Below are positions 8,969-18,477 of a stretch of 64,000 nt of DNA, piece after piece. This DNA is from Pseudomonadota bacterium (GTDB taxonomy: Bacteria; Pseudomonadota; Alphaproteobacteria; Puniceispirillales; Puniceispirillaceae), in contig JAQCEA010000014.1 of NCBI GenBank assembly GCA_027620495.1, positions 1 through 64,000 of the forward strand. Reading direction: 5' to 3'. Both the position numbers and the translations under genes were made by a program. Positions within the stretch are counted from its first letter, which is position 1. Each line of letters opens with the position of its first letter. The notes beneath the pieces are model-generated. The model searched no databases, was not told where the DNA came from, and saw only the letters and a program-made list of their open reading frames with translations.

Positions 8969-10366
8969 ATGCCCAGACCAGCTTATATAAACAACCAAGA
9001 TTTTTGGCGAATAGACAGCCCAAATTCATTCATAATCATTTTTTTTGTGGCACTGTTGGTTCGGCTGATAAACCTTGCCATTAGTGATTTCAGCCCTGAT
9101 GCCATGCTGATCGAAGATGCGGCATTGTACTGGACACCCGCAACCAGCGGACAAACTTTTCTGGATAATGCGCGTCTGGCGATCTTTTCACAAACTGAGC
9201 GTATGCCCGGCTATTTTCTGTTTCTGGCGGCAATTACCGGTATTTTTGGCGAAAATTTCCTGCCGATTCTTGTCATTCAGTCGGTTGTCGATTCTGTAAC
9301 CTGCGTAATGATTGGTGCGTTAGGTTGCTATATTTATCCAAAACATTGGAGGATTTTCGGTTGGCTTGCCACCATTTGGCCCAACCTTATTATCCATAGC
9401 GGTCTGATATTAGGGGACAGTTTATTTGTTTTTTTCTTTGTCTGGTTCTTGCTGTCATTTACCAGTTTTTTAGATAAACCCACGATACTGGCAGCTGTGG
9501 CGACTGGCACCGCACTTGGGCTGGCAACGCTGGTTAGGCCAACAACGCAATTTATCATTTTGCTGACGCCAGTTTTACTTCCTCTTATTTTAATTGTTTC
9601 AAAAATGAAGATTAGAGAAGCCATCTTCAACAGCTTTGTCATATTTGTCATTTCAGTCGTTTGTGTTGCGCCGTTGTTGATAATAAATAGTGCCAAATAT
9701 GATAGCTTTGCACTGACCAGCCAAAACGGAACGCATCTGCAAAATTGGGTCGCCTCAGAAGTGGTGATGCTGCGTGATGGGATTGGCCGTGAAGAAGCTG
9801 TAAAGCTGCTTCAGGCGAAAAATGAAAAGGCACTTTTGAAATTATCACCAAGCCAGCAAAACAACCCGTTTGTCCGTTCTGAAAAGCAGGTTGAGACAGC
9901 GCTTCATGAGATAGTCACTACCCCCACACACATAATTCTGAAAAGTTGGCTTCAAGGTGCCGTTATCAATTTAGCCGCACCAGCATTGATGATCGATAAA
10001 AGAATTCGGCAATTGCCGCATATTAGTTTTGCAAGTGACACACGCGGCGATTTATTTTCAAGAGCATGGGAATTTATATCGCGGTCATCTTCGATTTATG
10101 TTTCGGCGCTTATTGTAAGCGGGGCTGGTGCGATAATTGTTTCACTATTCCAATTTTTCGGTTTCTTCGTTCAACTACGCGTCAACTTGATGCTAGCCGT
10201 TTTGTCTGCTCTGACAGTTGCCTATTTTCTCATTATTAACGGCCCGGTTGGTTCACCTAAATACCGCTTGCCCATCGAACCGATCTTAATCATCTGGCTT
10301 GGTTGCACCTTGTTATCTTTATGGAAATTCACGAAAAAATTCATCTATCGGCGTACAAGATTCTGA
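8969..10366 (+). CDS. Polytopic membrane glycosyltransferase (GT39/ArnT-like)
   Basis: A 465-residue membrane protein from ATG 8969; a GTG at 8942 overlapping the previous gene is an alternative start. About ten hydrophobic segments are visible, beginning FIIIFFVALLVRLI. The first extracytoplasmic loop carries acidic residues (SPDAMLIEDAALYW) and is followed by TERMPGYFLFLAA, the arrangement of PMT/ArnT-like enzymes that use polyprenyl-phosphate sugars outside the membrane. The substrate is unknown. A long extracytoplasmic insert is seen around residues 250-340. It follows the UDP-sugar dehydrogenase, and its final 22 bases overlap the convergent fcl gene. Confidence 0.78.
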   Translation: MPRPAYINNQDFWRIDSPNSFIIIFFVALLVRLINLAISDFSPDAMLIEDAALYWTPATSGQTFLDNARLAIFSQTERMPGYFLFLAAITGIFGENFLPILVIQSVVDSVTCVMIGALGCYIYPKHWRIFGWLATIWPNLIIHSGLILGDSLFVFFFVWFLLSFTSFLDKPTILAAVATGTALGLATLVRPTTQFIILLTPVLLPLILIVSKMKIREAIFNSFVIFVISVVCVAPLLIINSAKYDSFALTSQNGTHLQNWVASEVVMLRDGIGREEAVKLLQAKNEKALLKLSPSQQNNPFVRSEKQVETALHEIVTTPTHIILKSWLQGAVINLAAPALMIDKRIRQLPHISFASDTRGDLFSRAWEFISRSSSIYVSALIVSGAGAIIVSLFQFFGFFVQLRVNLMLAVLSALTVAYFLIINGPVGSPKYRLPIEPILIIWLGCTLLSLWKFTKKFIYRRTRF

Positions 10367-11304
10367 TTTTCTGAAAACCACTGATAGGCATGTTGAAGAC
10401 CCGTTTTCAACTGCGTGCAATGTTGCCATCCCAGATCATGAATGCGGTCATTATTCATAACTTTTCTGGGTGCCCCATCTGGCTTACTCGTGTCAAATTT
10501 TAATGCACCTTTCCAACCAGAAATATCTTTTAATAACTCGGCAAGTTCACGAATTGAGGTCTCCTCACCTGTGCCAATATTGATCGGTGCCTCATCATTA
10601 TAATATTTGAGCAAATATATCAGCCCATCGGCCAGATCATCGACACACAGAAATTCGCGCAATGGCGTGCCTGACCCCCAGATGACCAAATTGTCATGAT
10701 CATCTCTCATGGCCGCATAAAATCTGGAGATCAAAGCCGCCACAACATGGCTTTCATTTGGATGATAATTGTCATGCGGGCCGTATAAATTAGTCGGCAT
10801 AGCCGCGATGAAATTAGCTCCATACTGTTTGCGAAAGGCTTGGCATAGCTTAATACCAGCAATCTTTGCAACGGCATACCATTGGTTTGTCGGCTCCAGC
10901 GGGCCCGTCAACAAACTATCCTCTGACATGGGTTGTGCAGCTTGCACCGGATAAATGCAACTTGAACCAAGAAAAAGAAATTTCTCTACGCCTTGTTCAT
11001 ATGCCGCATTGATTACAGCATTCTGAATGCGAAGATTATCTAGCAAAAAAGGCACCGGCATGGTGTCATTCGCCAAAATGCCCCCGACCTTTGCCGCGGC
11101 AAGGATTACAGCGTTGGGCCGGGTTTTTTCAAACCATTCACCCACGGCGCGATCATCGCGTAAATCAAGTTCGTTACGGTCCGCGGTCAGCACCTCACAA
11201 TCTTCTTGCTGAAACCGACGCAGTACAGCTTGGCCAACCATGCCTTTGTGACCACAAACAAAAATTTTCTTGCCCGAAAAGTCAAAATCAATTTTTGGTG
11301 TCAT
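10345..11304 (-). CDS. fcl: GDP-L-fucose synthase
   Basis: A 319-residue short-chain dehydrogenase/reductase that epimerises and reduces GDP-4-keto-6-deoxymannose to GDP-L-fucose. The NADP-binding loop is GHKGMVGQAV near residue 18. The catalytic Ser is in FLGSSCIYP (about 108) and the Tyr/Lys pair in NQWYAVAKIAG (about 142-146). NLYGPHDNYHPNESHVVAA is characteristic of Fcl. It follows gmd with a 16-base gap on the same strand, completing the pathway from GDP-mannose. Its stop lies inside the end of the convergent membrane glycosyltransferase gene. Confidence 0.95.
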   Translation of the reverse strand: MTPKIDFDFSGKKIFVCGHKGMVGQAVLRRFQQEDCEVLTADRNELDLRDDRAVGEWFEKTRPNAVILAAAKVGGILANDTMPVPFLLDNLRIQNAVINAAYEQGVEKFLFLGSSCIYPVQAAQPMSEDSLLTGPLEPTNQWYAVAKIAGIKLCQAFRKQYGANFIAAMPTNLYGPHDNYHPNESHVVAALISRFYAAMRDDHDNLVIWGSGTPLREFLCVDDLADGLIYLLKYYNDEAPINIGTGEETSIRELAELLKDISGWKGALKFDTSKPDGAPRKVMNNDRIHDLGWQHCTQLKTGLQHAYQWFSENQNLVRR

Positions 11305-11320
11305 CTGCTAGCCCCTGACG

Positions 11321-12379
11321 TCATGTCTTTTGTGAGGTTGAACGTAATTCAGCCAAATCATGCTGAACCATCTCTGCAACCATATCCGCCAAGCTTGTTG
11401 CGGCCTCCCAGCCAAAATCGCGAAACGCCTTAGATGCATCTCCTTGTAAACTATCAACTTCGGTTGGTCGAAAATATCGTGGGTCAACGCGAACTATTGT
11501 TTTGCCTGTCCTTGTGCAGACGCCAATTTCATCAACACCCTTGCCCTCCCATTGCAGTTTGACATCAACCTCTTGGAATGCGAGTTCGACAAATTCACGC
11601 ACAGATTTGGAAATGCCGGTTGCCAAAACATAATCATCCGGCCGACTTTGCTGCAGGATTTGCCACATGCCCAGCACATAGTCACGGGCGTGGCCCCAAT
11701 CACGTGTTGCATCAAGGTTACCGATATGCAGTTCATGTTGTAGCCCCAGTTCTATCGAGGCAACAGCCCGCGTAATTTTACGCGTGACAAAGGTTTCCCC
11801 ACGAATTGGACTTTCATGATTGAATAAAATTCCATTGCTGGCAAACATGCCATAGGCCTCTCGATAATTTACGGTTGTCCAATAGGCGTAAAGCTTGGCG
11901 GCCGCATAGGGTGATCTTGGAACAAAGGGCGTTTGTTCGTTTTGTGGTGTTTCAACCACTTTTCCGTAAAGTTCTGATGTTGACGCCTGATAGAACCTAG
12001 TTTTCTCGCCAAGGCCAAGTAGTTTTATCCCCTCCAATATGCGCAATGCGCCCAACGCATCAGCATTAGCCGTGTATTCTGGCGTCTCAAAACTCACCTG
12101 TACATGGCTTTGCGCCGCTAGATTATAGATTTCATCAGGTTGCGTTTTTTGGATTAGACGGATCAGATTTGTGGCGTCTGTCATGTCACCATAATGCAAA
12201 TGCAGGCCAACATCTTGTTCATGAGGATCTTGGTACAGGTGATCAATGCGTTGTGTGTTGAACGATGACGAACGCCGTTTAACGCCATGCACCACATAGC
12301 CTTTCTGAAGAAGCAATTCTGCAAGATATGCCCCGTCCTGACCAGTAATCCCAGTGATCAAAGCCGTCCTTTTTTTCAT
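11321..12379 (-). CDS. gmd: GDP-mannose 4,6-dehydratase
   Basis: A 352-residue enzyme from ATG 12379, preceded by AAAGG about 9 bases upstream; a longer N-terminus exists but lacks support. The protein starts [19 protein letters not shown] with the NADP loop at residues 9-15. It has the SDR active-site segment [14 protein letters not shown], and [14 protein letters not shown]-like residues ([14 protein letters not shown]) typical of Gmd. It makes GDP-4-keto-6-deoxy-D-mannose, the substrate of Fcl immediately downstream. ManC in this locus supplies GDP-mannose. It is divergent from the methyltransferase gene. Confidence 0.96.
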   Translation of the reverse strand: MKKRTALITGITGQDGAYLAELLLQKGYVVHGVKRRSSSFNTQRIDHLYQDPHEQDVGLHLHYGDMTDATNLIRLIQKTQPDEIYNLAAQSHVQVSFETPEYTANADALGALRILEGIKLLGLGEKTRFYQASTSELYGKVVETPQNEQTPFVPRSPYAAAKLYAYWTTVNYREAYGMFASNGILFNHESPIRGETFVTRKITRAVASIELGLQHELHIGNLDATRDWGHARDYVLGMWQILQQSRPDDYVLATGISKSVREFVELAFQEVDVKLQWEGKGVDEIGVCTRTGKTIVRVDPRYFRPTEVDSLQGDASKAFRDFGWEAATSLADMVAEMVQHDLAELRSTSQKT

Positions 12380-12467
12380 AACAATTGCCTTTCGTGACAA
12401 AAAGCTGTTTAAGTCTTGTCTTAAGTTTGCATGCGCCAAGGCGATACAATCATGGAGCGCTCATCCG

Positions 12468-13190
12468 ATGGATCAGCCTAGCTGGATATCCACACACATT
12501 CAACGATGGGGACAAAAACCTCAACTCAGATATTTCTATAAGCAGGAAATTTTCAGGCGCATTCTTGCTTTTTCTGATCCCGCCGGTGTTTTGGTTGAAA
12601 TTGGCAGTGGGCCAGGATTTCTAAAATCAGCAATGCCGAATCTGATTTGCACGGACATTGAAAATGGGCCAACGATTGACTGTCTGGTTGACGCCACTCA
12701 ACTGCCATTCAAGAACAACAGCGTCGATGCCTTTATTGGTGTAGATGTATTGCATCATTTTGATCAGCCAGGCGATTTTTTCAAAATGGCATCACGCAGC
12801 CTTAAACCAGGGGGGCGTGTCATTTTTGCAGAACCATGGGCCGGCAGTTTTGGCTATCTATTTTATCGCTTTGTGCATCATGAGGATTGTGCGCGGGTGG
12901 AAACACCATTCGGACTCGCATTCACCGGCGACAAATCGCCAATGGACGGCAATGCAATGATCGCGCGCCAATGTCTTGTCGAGTCCGAAATGCAATTACG
13001 GTCCTATGGCTTTAAGACAATGCATAGGTCATTTTTTGGGTGTTTTTCTTATCTTCTCACAGGCGGTTTCCAACCTTGGTCCGCCCCCATGCAGGTGATT
13101 AAGTTATTGCTGAAAATTGAGAAGCTCTTACCACAACCACTCATGCGTATCATTGGTGTTCGGATGATGATTGTGTTGGAAAAAATCTAA
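12468..13190 (+). CDS. Class I SAM-dependent methyltransferase
   Basis: A 240-residue protein from ATG 12468, with GGAG 10 bases upstream. The in-frame region before it overlaps gmd and is not needed. SAM-binding motif I is VLVEIGSGPGFLK (about residues 41-53). Motif II-III follows as DATQLPFKNNSVDAFIGVDVLHHF and RSLKPGGRVIFAEP, all typical of Methyltransf_11-type enzymes. The substrate is not evident. A glycan or lipid-linked intermediate is likely because the gene lies between gmd and a flippase-like gene in a polysaccharide locus. Its last 41 bases overlap the convergent flippase-like gene. Confidence 0.88.
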   Translation: MDQPSWISTHIQRWGQKPQLRYFYKQEIFRRILAFSDPAGVLVEIGSGPGFLKSAMPNLICTDIENGPTIDCLVDATQLPFKNNSVDAFIGVDVLHHFDQPGDFFKMASRSLKPGGRVIFAEPWAGSFGYLFYRFVHHEDCARVETPFGLAFTGDKSPMDGNAMIARQCLVESEMQLRSYGFKTMHRSFFGCFSYLLTGGFQPWSAPMQVIKLLLKIEKLLPQPLMRIIGVRMMIVLEKI

Positions 13191-14121
13191 AAAAGACCGG
13201 TGCAGCAGAACTGATCAGAAGCGCTAGCATGGCCGCGGCTAGCTCAGCTAATCCATAGATTACTGACGTTGCAAAGGCTTTTTCAGCTGCAACACCATAA
13301 GCACTCAAAAAGCTGACCAGTACCCCTTCACGCACCCCCCAGCCCGCAACTGAAATCGGCAGTCGCGACGCCATTAAAGACGCCGCCATAATGCCGAAAA
13401 GTGAAAAAACCCCGGTTTCAATGCCCAAAATTTTTGCCGTGGCAATCATCACTGTCAATGTTGCAAATTGAATGATTAGACTGGTAAAAACGACCCTACT
13501 AACCAGGCCATTTGCGCGCAAAAAAGATCGGAATAGCGCAATTGCGGACGCAAATTTCATGGCATGCTTTTGGACAAAAACCCAAAAAAGCAGAAACAAC
13601 CCTATCACAGCCAGCAACGCCAGCCATATGGTCATTTCCGGCAACCAAACAATACCTCTAAGAGACGCGAGCGTTATGATGAGTGCTGGCCCGGAAATAA
13701 CGATCAAAATGACAAATGCTGAAAGCCGATCCGCAACCGTGGCTCCGGTAGATCTAAGCAACGACAAACCAAGCGATTTTGCGATGATCACCCGATACAA
13801 ATCACCGCCAAGCGTAGAGGGCAGAAATTGGTTCAATGCAACATTGACTGTATTGATCCGAATAGCCAGCCCTAGGTCTGGCGGCACCATTCCATCAGGC
13901 ATAAACCTGCCGACGAACCAACGCCATCGAATTGCCGCCGGGATGACAAGAATTGCCAGCGAAATAATACAAAATATGAGGGGCAAAATATTTGTTGCAG
14001 CCACAAGTTGCAGCGTATTTTGAAGGTCAATGTTGAGAAAAATCCAAACAATAAGTGAAATAGAGACTACAATTTGTGTGCAAGCTATTAACCACCGTTT
14101 TAGAGGTTTGCCCGTGATCAT
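13150..14121 (-). CDS. Lysylphosphatidylglycerol synthase TM-region (UPF0104) flippase-like membrane protein
   Basis: About 323 residues with roughly eight membrane segments, starting at ATG 14121; a TTG one codon upstream is also possible. The signature is NQFLPSTLGGDLYRV followed by ATVADRLSAFV, conserved in the UPF0104/AglD family. RLPISVAGWGVREGV near the C-terminus is also typical. Members are thought to move or retain lipid-linked intermediates in polysaccharide and lipid pathways; the biochemical role here is unknown. It begins 4 bases after the stop of the methyltransferase-GT2 fusion gene, so the two are co-translated. Confidence 0.85.
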   Translation of the reverse strand: MITGKPLKRWLIACTQIVVSISLIVWIFLNIDLQNTLQLVAATNILPLIFCIISLAILVIPAAIRWRWFVGRFMPDGMVPPDLGLAIRINTVNVALNQFLPSTLGGDLYRVIIAKSLGLSLLRSTGATVADRLSAFVILIVISGPALIITLASLRGIVWLPEMTIWLALLAVIGLFLLFWVFVQKHAMKFASAIALFRSFLRANGLVSRVVFTSLIIQFATLTVMIATAKILGIETGVFSLFGIMAASLMASRLPISVAGWGVREGVLVSFLSAYGVAAEKAFATSVIYGLAELAAAMLALLISSAAPVFFRFFPTQSSSEHQ

Positions 14122-14125
14122 CAAA

Positions 14126-15586
14126 CTAAATCGCCTTTAGTTTTCTGAATGCAAATATCACCATTTGAAGTAGCATAAACCCATGACGAAATCTGGAAAT
14201 TTGTGTCGATCCATATGTTCGTGCCCGATACCGCACCGGCACTTCAATGATCTTTAAGTTCAATTTGGCCGCGCCAAAAATGAAATCAAAATCACCAAAT
14301 GGATCAAAATCACCAAAAAAGGATTTATTACTCAAAATTTTCTCATAATCACGGCGGAACATAACTTTTGTACCACATAGCGTGTCGGTGAATTGTTGGT
14401 TCAAAAGATATGAAAAAATACGAGCAAAAGTGCGGTTGGCATAATAATTTAAAAAGCGCATTGCATCTTTTTCCATGCCGTACACCAGACGCGATCCATT
14501 TACAAACTCACCGATGCCCAGGGCCAACACATTATAAAATTTGATCATATCTTCTGGCGGCACAGTCAGATCCCCGTCAAGGATCATCAAAATATCACCG
14601 CTGGCCTGCTGAAACGCATAATGGACAGCGTCCCCTTTGCCCTTTCCCAGTTGCTTTAATGCAACGATGTTTGTGTCTTTATATGCCGTTTTAACACGCT
14701 GAATTTCATCCCACGAATTGTCTGAGCTGTTTCCTTCAACATAAATGAGCTCCAAATCTCCTGGAAATTTGCTCAAACGCTTTACCGCTGGCTCAATATT
14801 GCCGGCTTCGTTGCGCACTGGCACGATCACCGATACACTTGGTTTAAAACGTTTTTGATCCAGCTCAGGCCTTGCAACAACATATTGGCGTAAATTCAAA
14901 GCACGGATAAGTGGTAATGGGGCTAGCCATTTATTCATCAGATGCCCCAGACCCAATAGGCGAAATGGGATAATTTGATGCGACTCACTTGTTAGCAAAT
15001 CCAGCCCCGACAACGCACAAAAGCTTCGCACATCATCACGGCTGATCCAGTTAAGGTCAAACTTCATACGCTGTTTTCGGCCAATCAATTCGCCAAATTT
15101 CAGCACCGGTTCCCACAATTGATTATATCGCGACAAGATCACGCGTGTGGATGGGCCACATAATTGTCTTACATGAGATAAGCCCACTTCAATATCATCA
15201 AGAAATGCAAGTGTGTCCGACAAAATAATATAGTCAAACGGCCCGTGATCTCTGATTTTTTTTAAGTCTGACCTAGCTTCTATATCTGCTTGAATAACCG
15301 TTGCTTCCGGGCAAGTTTTCTTTGCGACATCAACCATTGATGGTGATAAATCGATCCCGCATTTTACTCTGGCATTAAGCTGACTAAGCAACCAGCCATT
15401 ACCACAGCCAATATCCAAAACACTACAGTCTTTCGACAGGATGAAGTTTAAATAGGCTACATCGCGTTTATGGTAATATAGATTGATGTTTATCCAGCGC
15501 GCACGATCACTGGCTGACGCCTCGACATGTTGAAACATCGCTTGTTTGCGTGTGGACCAGTTTTCACTTTGTAAAGTTTTATTCAT
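14126..15586 (-). CDS. Methyltransferase - GT2 (dolichyl-phosphate-mannose-synthase-like) fusion
   Basis: A 486-residue two-domain protein. Residues about 20-200 are a class I methyltransferase (SVLDIGCGNGWLLSQL; later GPFDYIILSDTLAFLDD). Residues about 245-486 are a GT2 transferase (SVIVPVRNEAGNIEPAV; the metal-binding ILDGDLTVPPEDM; CGTKVMFRRDY) resembling polyprenyl-phosphate sugar synthases. The two activities are usually on separate chains, although such fusions occur in polysaccharide loci. It may make a polyprenyl-linked sugar used by the membrane glycosyltransferase at 8969-10366, and the adjacent flippase-like protein may act on the same lipid. These links are inference. Confidence 0.88.
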   Translation of the reverse strand: MNKTLQSENWSTRKQAMFQHVEASASDRARWININLYYHKRDVAYLNFILSKDCSVLDIGCGNGWLLSQLNARVKCGIDLSPSMVDVAKKTCPEATVIQADIEARSDLKKIRDHGPFDYIILSDTLAFLDDIEVGLSHVRQLCGPSTRVILSRYNQLWEPVLKFGELIGRKQRMKFDLNWISRDDVRSFCALSGLDLLTSESHQIIPFRLLGLGHLMNKWLAPLPLIRALNLRQYVVARPELDQKRFKPSVSVIVPVRNEAGNIEPAVKRLSKFPGDLELIYVEGNSSDNSWDEIQRVKTAYKDTNIVALKQLGKGKGDAVHYAFQQASGDILMILDGDLTVPPEDMIKFYNVLALGIGEFVNGSRLVYGMEKDAMRFLNYYANRTFARIFSYLLNQQFTDTLCGTKVMFRRDYEKILSNKSFFGDFDPFGDFDFIFGAAKLNLKIIEVPVRYRARTYGSTQISRFRHGFMLLQMVIFAFRKLKAI

Positions 15587-15736
15587 TGTTACAACTTAAT
15601 TAAGACACCGTTATTATTACAAATTTATCCTCGCAGTTCCGCATTGCGACAGCGAAGCCGGTTGTTGCTTTGCATCCAAATCAACCGTGGCATTTTTGTA
15701 AAACCTGAGGCTAGTTTGATAGTTCAGCCACTAAAT

Positions 15737-17155
15737 TCACAAATCCCGCCGATACACATCCTCATATCGCACAATATCATCTTCGCCCAAATATTCGCCT
15801 GTCTGCACCTCAATCACGGTGAGCGGCGCGTCCGTCTCATTCGCCAAACGGTGTTTTTGCCCCATGTGAATATATACAGACTCATTCGTCGCCAGCGTCA
15901 ATACCTCATTATCGCGCACCACACTTGCCGTGCCAGATACCACCACCCAATGTTCAGACCGGTGCTGATGGCTTTGCAGTGACAAGGCCGCCCCCGGGTA
16001 CACATGCAACCGCTTCACCTGATAGCCCGGCATATTTACCAGACTTTCAAACCACCCCCATGGTCGATAATCTTTGGCATGTTGGTTAGCCTGCGAGACG
16101 CCTGCCCGTTCCAAATGATCAACAACTTTGCGGACATCCTGCATACGGTTTGCATCTGCCACCAGCACCGCATCATCCATCACCACCGTCACAATATCTT
16201 GAAGGCCAAGCCCCACAAGCTGGGTGCCGTCTGATGCCGACCATAACGTGGTATTCTGGCAATCAATCTGGCTGGCTGAACCGGTGATAAAATTGCCCGC
16301 TCCATCATGCGGCAATTGCCCCGCCACCGCATTCCAGTCACCAAGATCAGACCAGCCGCCAAAAAATTTCACGCACGCAATTTTTTCTGTTTTTTCCAAA
16401 ATGGCGTAATCGACTGACTGGCCCTGAATCTTTGCCCAGGCCGCATCATCAAAATGCCAGAAATTTTTGTCCTCACGCGCCCCATCAATAGCCATTTCAA
16501 CCGCCGCCAGCATATCGGGCGCAAGTTTTTTCGCATGTGCCAGCATGGCCGAAGCACGAAACAGAAAAATACCGGCATTCCACATATAATGTCCGGCATC
16601 CAGCATCGTTTTAGCGGTCGCCAAATCAGGTTTTTCATGAAATTTTTTAACGGCAAAGGCCGCGCCAGCGGACGGCTGGCCAAGCTCTATATAACCATAG
16701 CCAGTTTCTGGCCGATCTGGGGCCACGCCAAATGTCACAATAGCGCCCGCTTCAGCCGCCGCACGGCCCGCCATCACCATCTCTTTAAAAGCATCCTGAT
16801 CTGGAATATGATGATCAGATGGCATCACCAACAGCAGCTCATCACCATTATGTTTTACCACATGATGCGCCGCGGCAAACACCGCCGGGGCGGTATTTTT
16901 ACCCTCTGGCTCTAAAAAAATAGTCCCAGCACAGCCGCAATCGCGTAGCTGTTTTTCGGCCAAAAACCTGTGATCGCGCGAGGTGATGACTAGCGGGTTT
17001 GCAAACGCTTCACTATCGACGCGCGTCACCGCCGCTTCGAACAGGCTTTGAGCGCCAATAAGCGGGGCAAATTGTTTCGGCAGGCTTTTGCGCGACAATG
17101 GCCATAACCGAGACCCAACACCGCCGCATAATATCACCGGCACAATTTCAATCAT
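15737..17155 (-). CDS. manC: Mannose-1-phosphate guanylyltransferase / mannose-6-phosphate isomerase (type II)
   Basis: A 472-residue bifunctional enzyme. I chose ATG 17155, which has GAGGGG 5 bases upstream and gives the standard N-terminus. The nucleotidyltransferase domain begins PVILCGGVGSRLWPLSR with the GTP-binding loop. The C-terminal cupin isomerase domain has RPWGWFESL, GAALSLQSHQHRSEHWVVVSG and the zinc-ligand pattern QxHxHRxEHW. It makes Man-1-P into GDP-mannose and interconverts Fru-6-P and Man-6-P, feeding Gmd/Fcl and other mannosylation. It is divergent from marC. Confidence 0.96.
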   Translation of the reverse strand: MIEIVPVILCGGVGSRLWPLSRKSLPKQFAPLIGAQSLFEAAVTRVDSEAFANPLVITSRDHRFLAEKQLRDCGCAGTIFLEPEGKNTAPAVFAAAHHVVKHNGDELLLVMPSDHHIPDQDAFKEMVMAGRAAAEAGAIVTFGVAPDRPETGYGYIELGQPSAGAAFAVKKFHEKPDLATAKTMLDAGHYMWNAGIFLFRASAMLAHAKKLAPDMLAAVEMAIDGAREDKNFWHFDDAAWAKIQGQSVDYAILEKTEKIACVKFFGGWSDLGDWNAVAGQLPHDGAGNFITGSASQIDCQNTTLWSASDGTQLVGLGLQDIVTVVMDDAVLVADANRMQDVRKVVDHLERAGVSQANQHAKDYRPWGWFESLVNMPGYQVKRLHVYPGAALSLQSHQHRSEHWVVVSGTASVVRDNEVLTLATNESVYIHMGQKHRLANETDAPLTVIEVQTGEYLGEDDIVRYEDVYRRDL

Positions 17156-17300
17156 AACGCCCCTCTTTGAACGTGTAACCACATGGCGATTGGATAGCAT
17201 GATTGAGGTACCACGCCAAGCTGTTGTATATTGTCATATTGATACGATATCGATTGAGGCCGGGGCCAAGATACGTGGCCACCCAATGATAGGAACAGCC

Positions 17301-17930
17301 ATGCTGGAAAATTTTATCACAGCTTTTATTGTCTATTTTGTGGTGATTGACCCGGTCGGCAATGCGCCCATTTTTCTAGCCATCACATCACATTTGCCAA
17401 GGCGTCAAAAAATTCGGGTGGCGATAGAGGGCAGCAGCGTTGCCGCGGCAATCATGTTATTTTTCGCAATTTGTGGGGCATGGATTCTGCAATATCTGGC
17501 CATATCCTTTACCGCTTTTAAACTGGCAGGCGGCATTATTCTGCTTCTTGTTGCGCTTGATATGCTTAGCAACCGCCGCCAACAACGCAAAGAACAGGGA
17601 AGCGATATCACCTCGCAAGATGATAATATCGCTATTTTTCCTTTGGCGATCCCCTTGCTGGCTGGCCCGGCGGCCATTACATCGGTAATGGTGGTATCGA
17701 GCGGGGCGGCGGGTAGCCTGAAATTATCTCTTCTTGGTCTAGGCGCGCTGGCCTCGGTCATGGCGGCGACAGCACTTATTCTAATTGCCACAAGCTTTGC
17801 CGAATCTTATGTAGATCGGCGCGTCACATCGGTATTTTCCAGAATCACCGCGATTATTCTGGCGGCGTTGTCGATACAATATATTATTGATGGGTTGATC
17901 GCACTTGGCGTGATCACCGCGGCCGGATAG
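17301..17930 (+). CDS. MarC-family integral membrane protein
   Basis: A 209-residue protein from ATG 17301, preceded by AGGA 6 bases upstream; longer in-frame starts run into the manC promoter region. It has six hydrophobic segments and the family pattern FVVIDPVGNAPIFLA near the N-terminus, with FPLAIPLLAGPAAITSVMV in the middle. MarC proteins were once linked to multiple antibiotic resistance but their transport substrate is unknown. It is followed 44 bases later by the DUF2721 gene on the same strand. Confidence 0.92.
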   Translation: MLENFITAFIVYFVVIDPVGNAPIFLAITSHLPRRQKIRVAIEGSSVAAAIMLFFAICGAWILQYLAISFTAFKLAGGIILLLVALDMLSNRRQQRKEQGSDITSQDDNIAIFPLAIPLLAGPAAITSVMVVSSGAAGSLKLSLLGLGALASVMAATALILIATSFAESYVDRRVTSVFSRITAIILAALSIQYIIDGLIALGVITAAG

Positions 17931-17974
17931 ATCAATGTCTGGATATTATTTTTTAAATCTATGGATACATCCCC

Positions 17975-18463
17975 ATGCAACTTGATATTTTGATTGTTGG
18001 CGTTCTGTTCCCAGCCATTCCCTTGATGATGATCAATTTTGGCAATCGCTATTCGCTTCTTGCTGGGTTGATCCGCAGCCTGCATGACACGGTGATTAAT
18101 GCACAGACACCAGCTGATGACAGCGCGCGTTTTTTCCAGCAGATCGCTAGTCTGCGCCAACGCTTGCGCTTGCTGGCGGTCATTCAAACATTTTCGGCCG
18201 CGGCCTTTATCTTAAATTTATCGGCGATGATTTCGCTTTATCTAAATATCAGCGAAGCTGGAAGCTGGCTTTTTTTCTGCGCCATTATCCTCATGATCAT
18301 GTCGATGATCTTATTCACTCTGGAAATCCAGATCGCTAATTCGGCGCTTGATGTGCATTTGTCCGATCTTGAAAAACATCAAGAATGGAGAGATTACATA
18401 GAAAGAAAAAAATCTAGGCGTAAATCTGCATCAAACACACCAAGCGAGCAACCGCCATCATAA
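17975..18463 (+). CDS. DUF2721-family membrane protein
   Basis: A 162-residue protein. An N-terminal membrane helix (FPAIPLMMINFGNRYSLL) has the conserved NR-Y-L segment of DUF2721. A cytoplasmic helical hairpin (IASLRQRLRLLAVIQTF) and two further membrane segments follow, ending in a charged tail (RKKSRRKSAS). The family has no established function. It lies downstream of marC and is convergent with the potassium-channel gene. Confidence 0.85.
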   Translation: MQLDILIVGVLFPAIPLMMINFGNRYSLLAGLIRSLHDTVINAQTPADDSARFFQQIASLRQRLRLLAVIQTFSAAAFILNLSAMISLYLNISEAGSWLFFCAIILMIMSMILFTLEIQIANSALDVHLSDLEKHQEWRDYIERKKSRRKSASNTPSEQPPS

Positions 18464-18477
18464 GATTATTTGATGGT

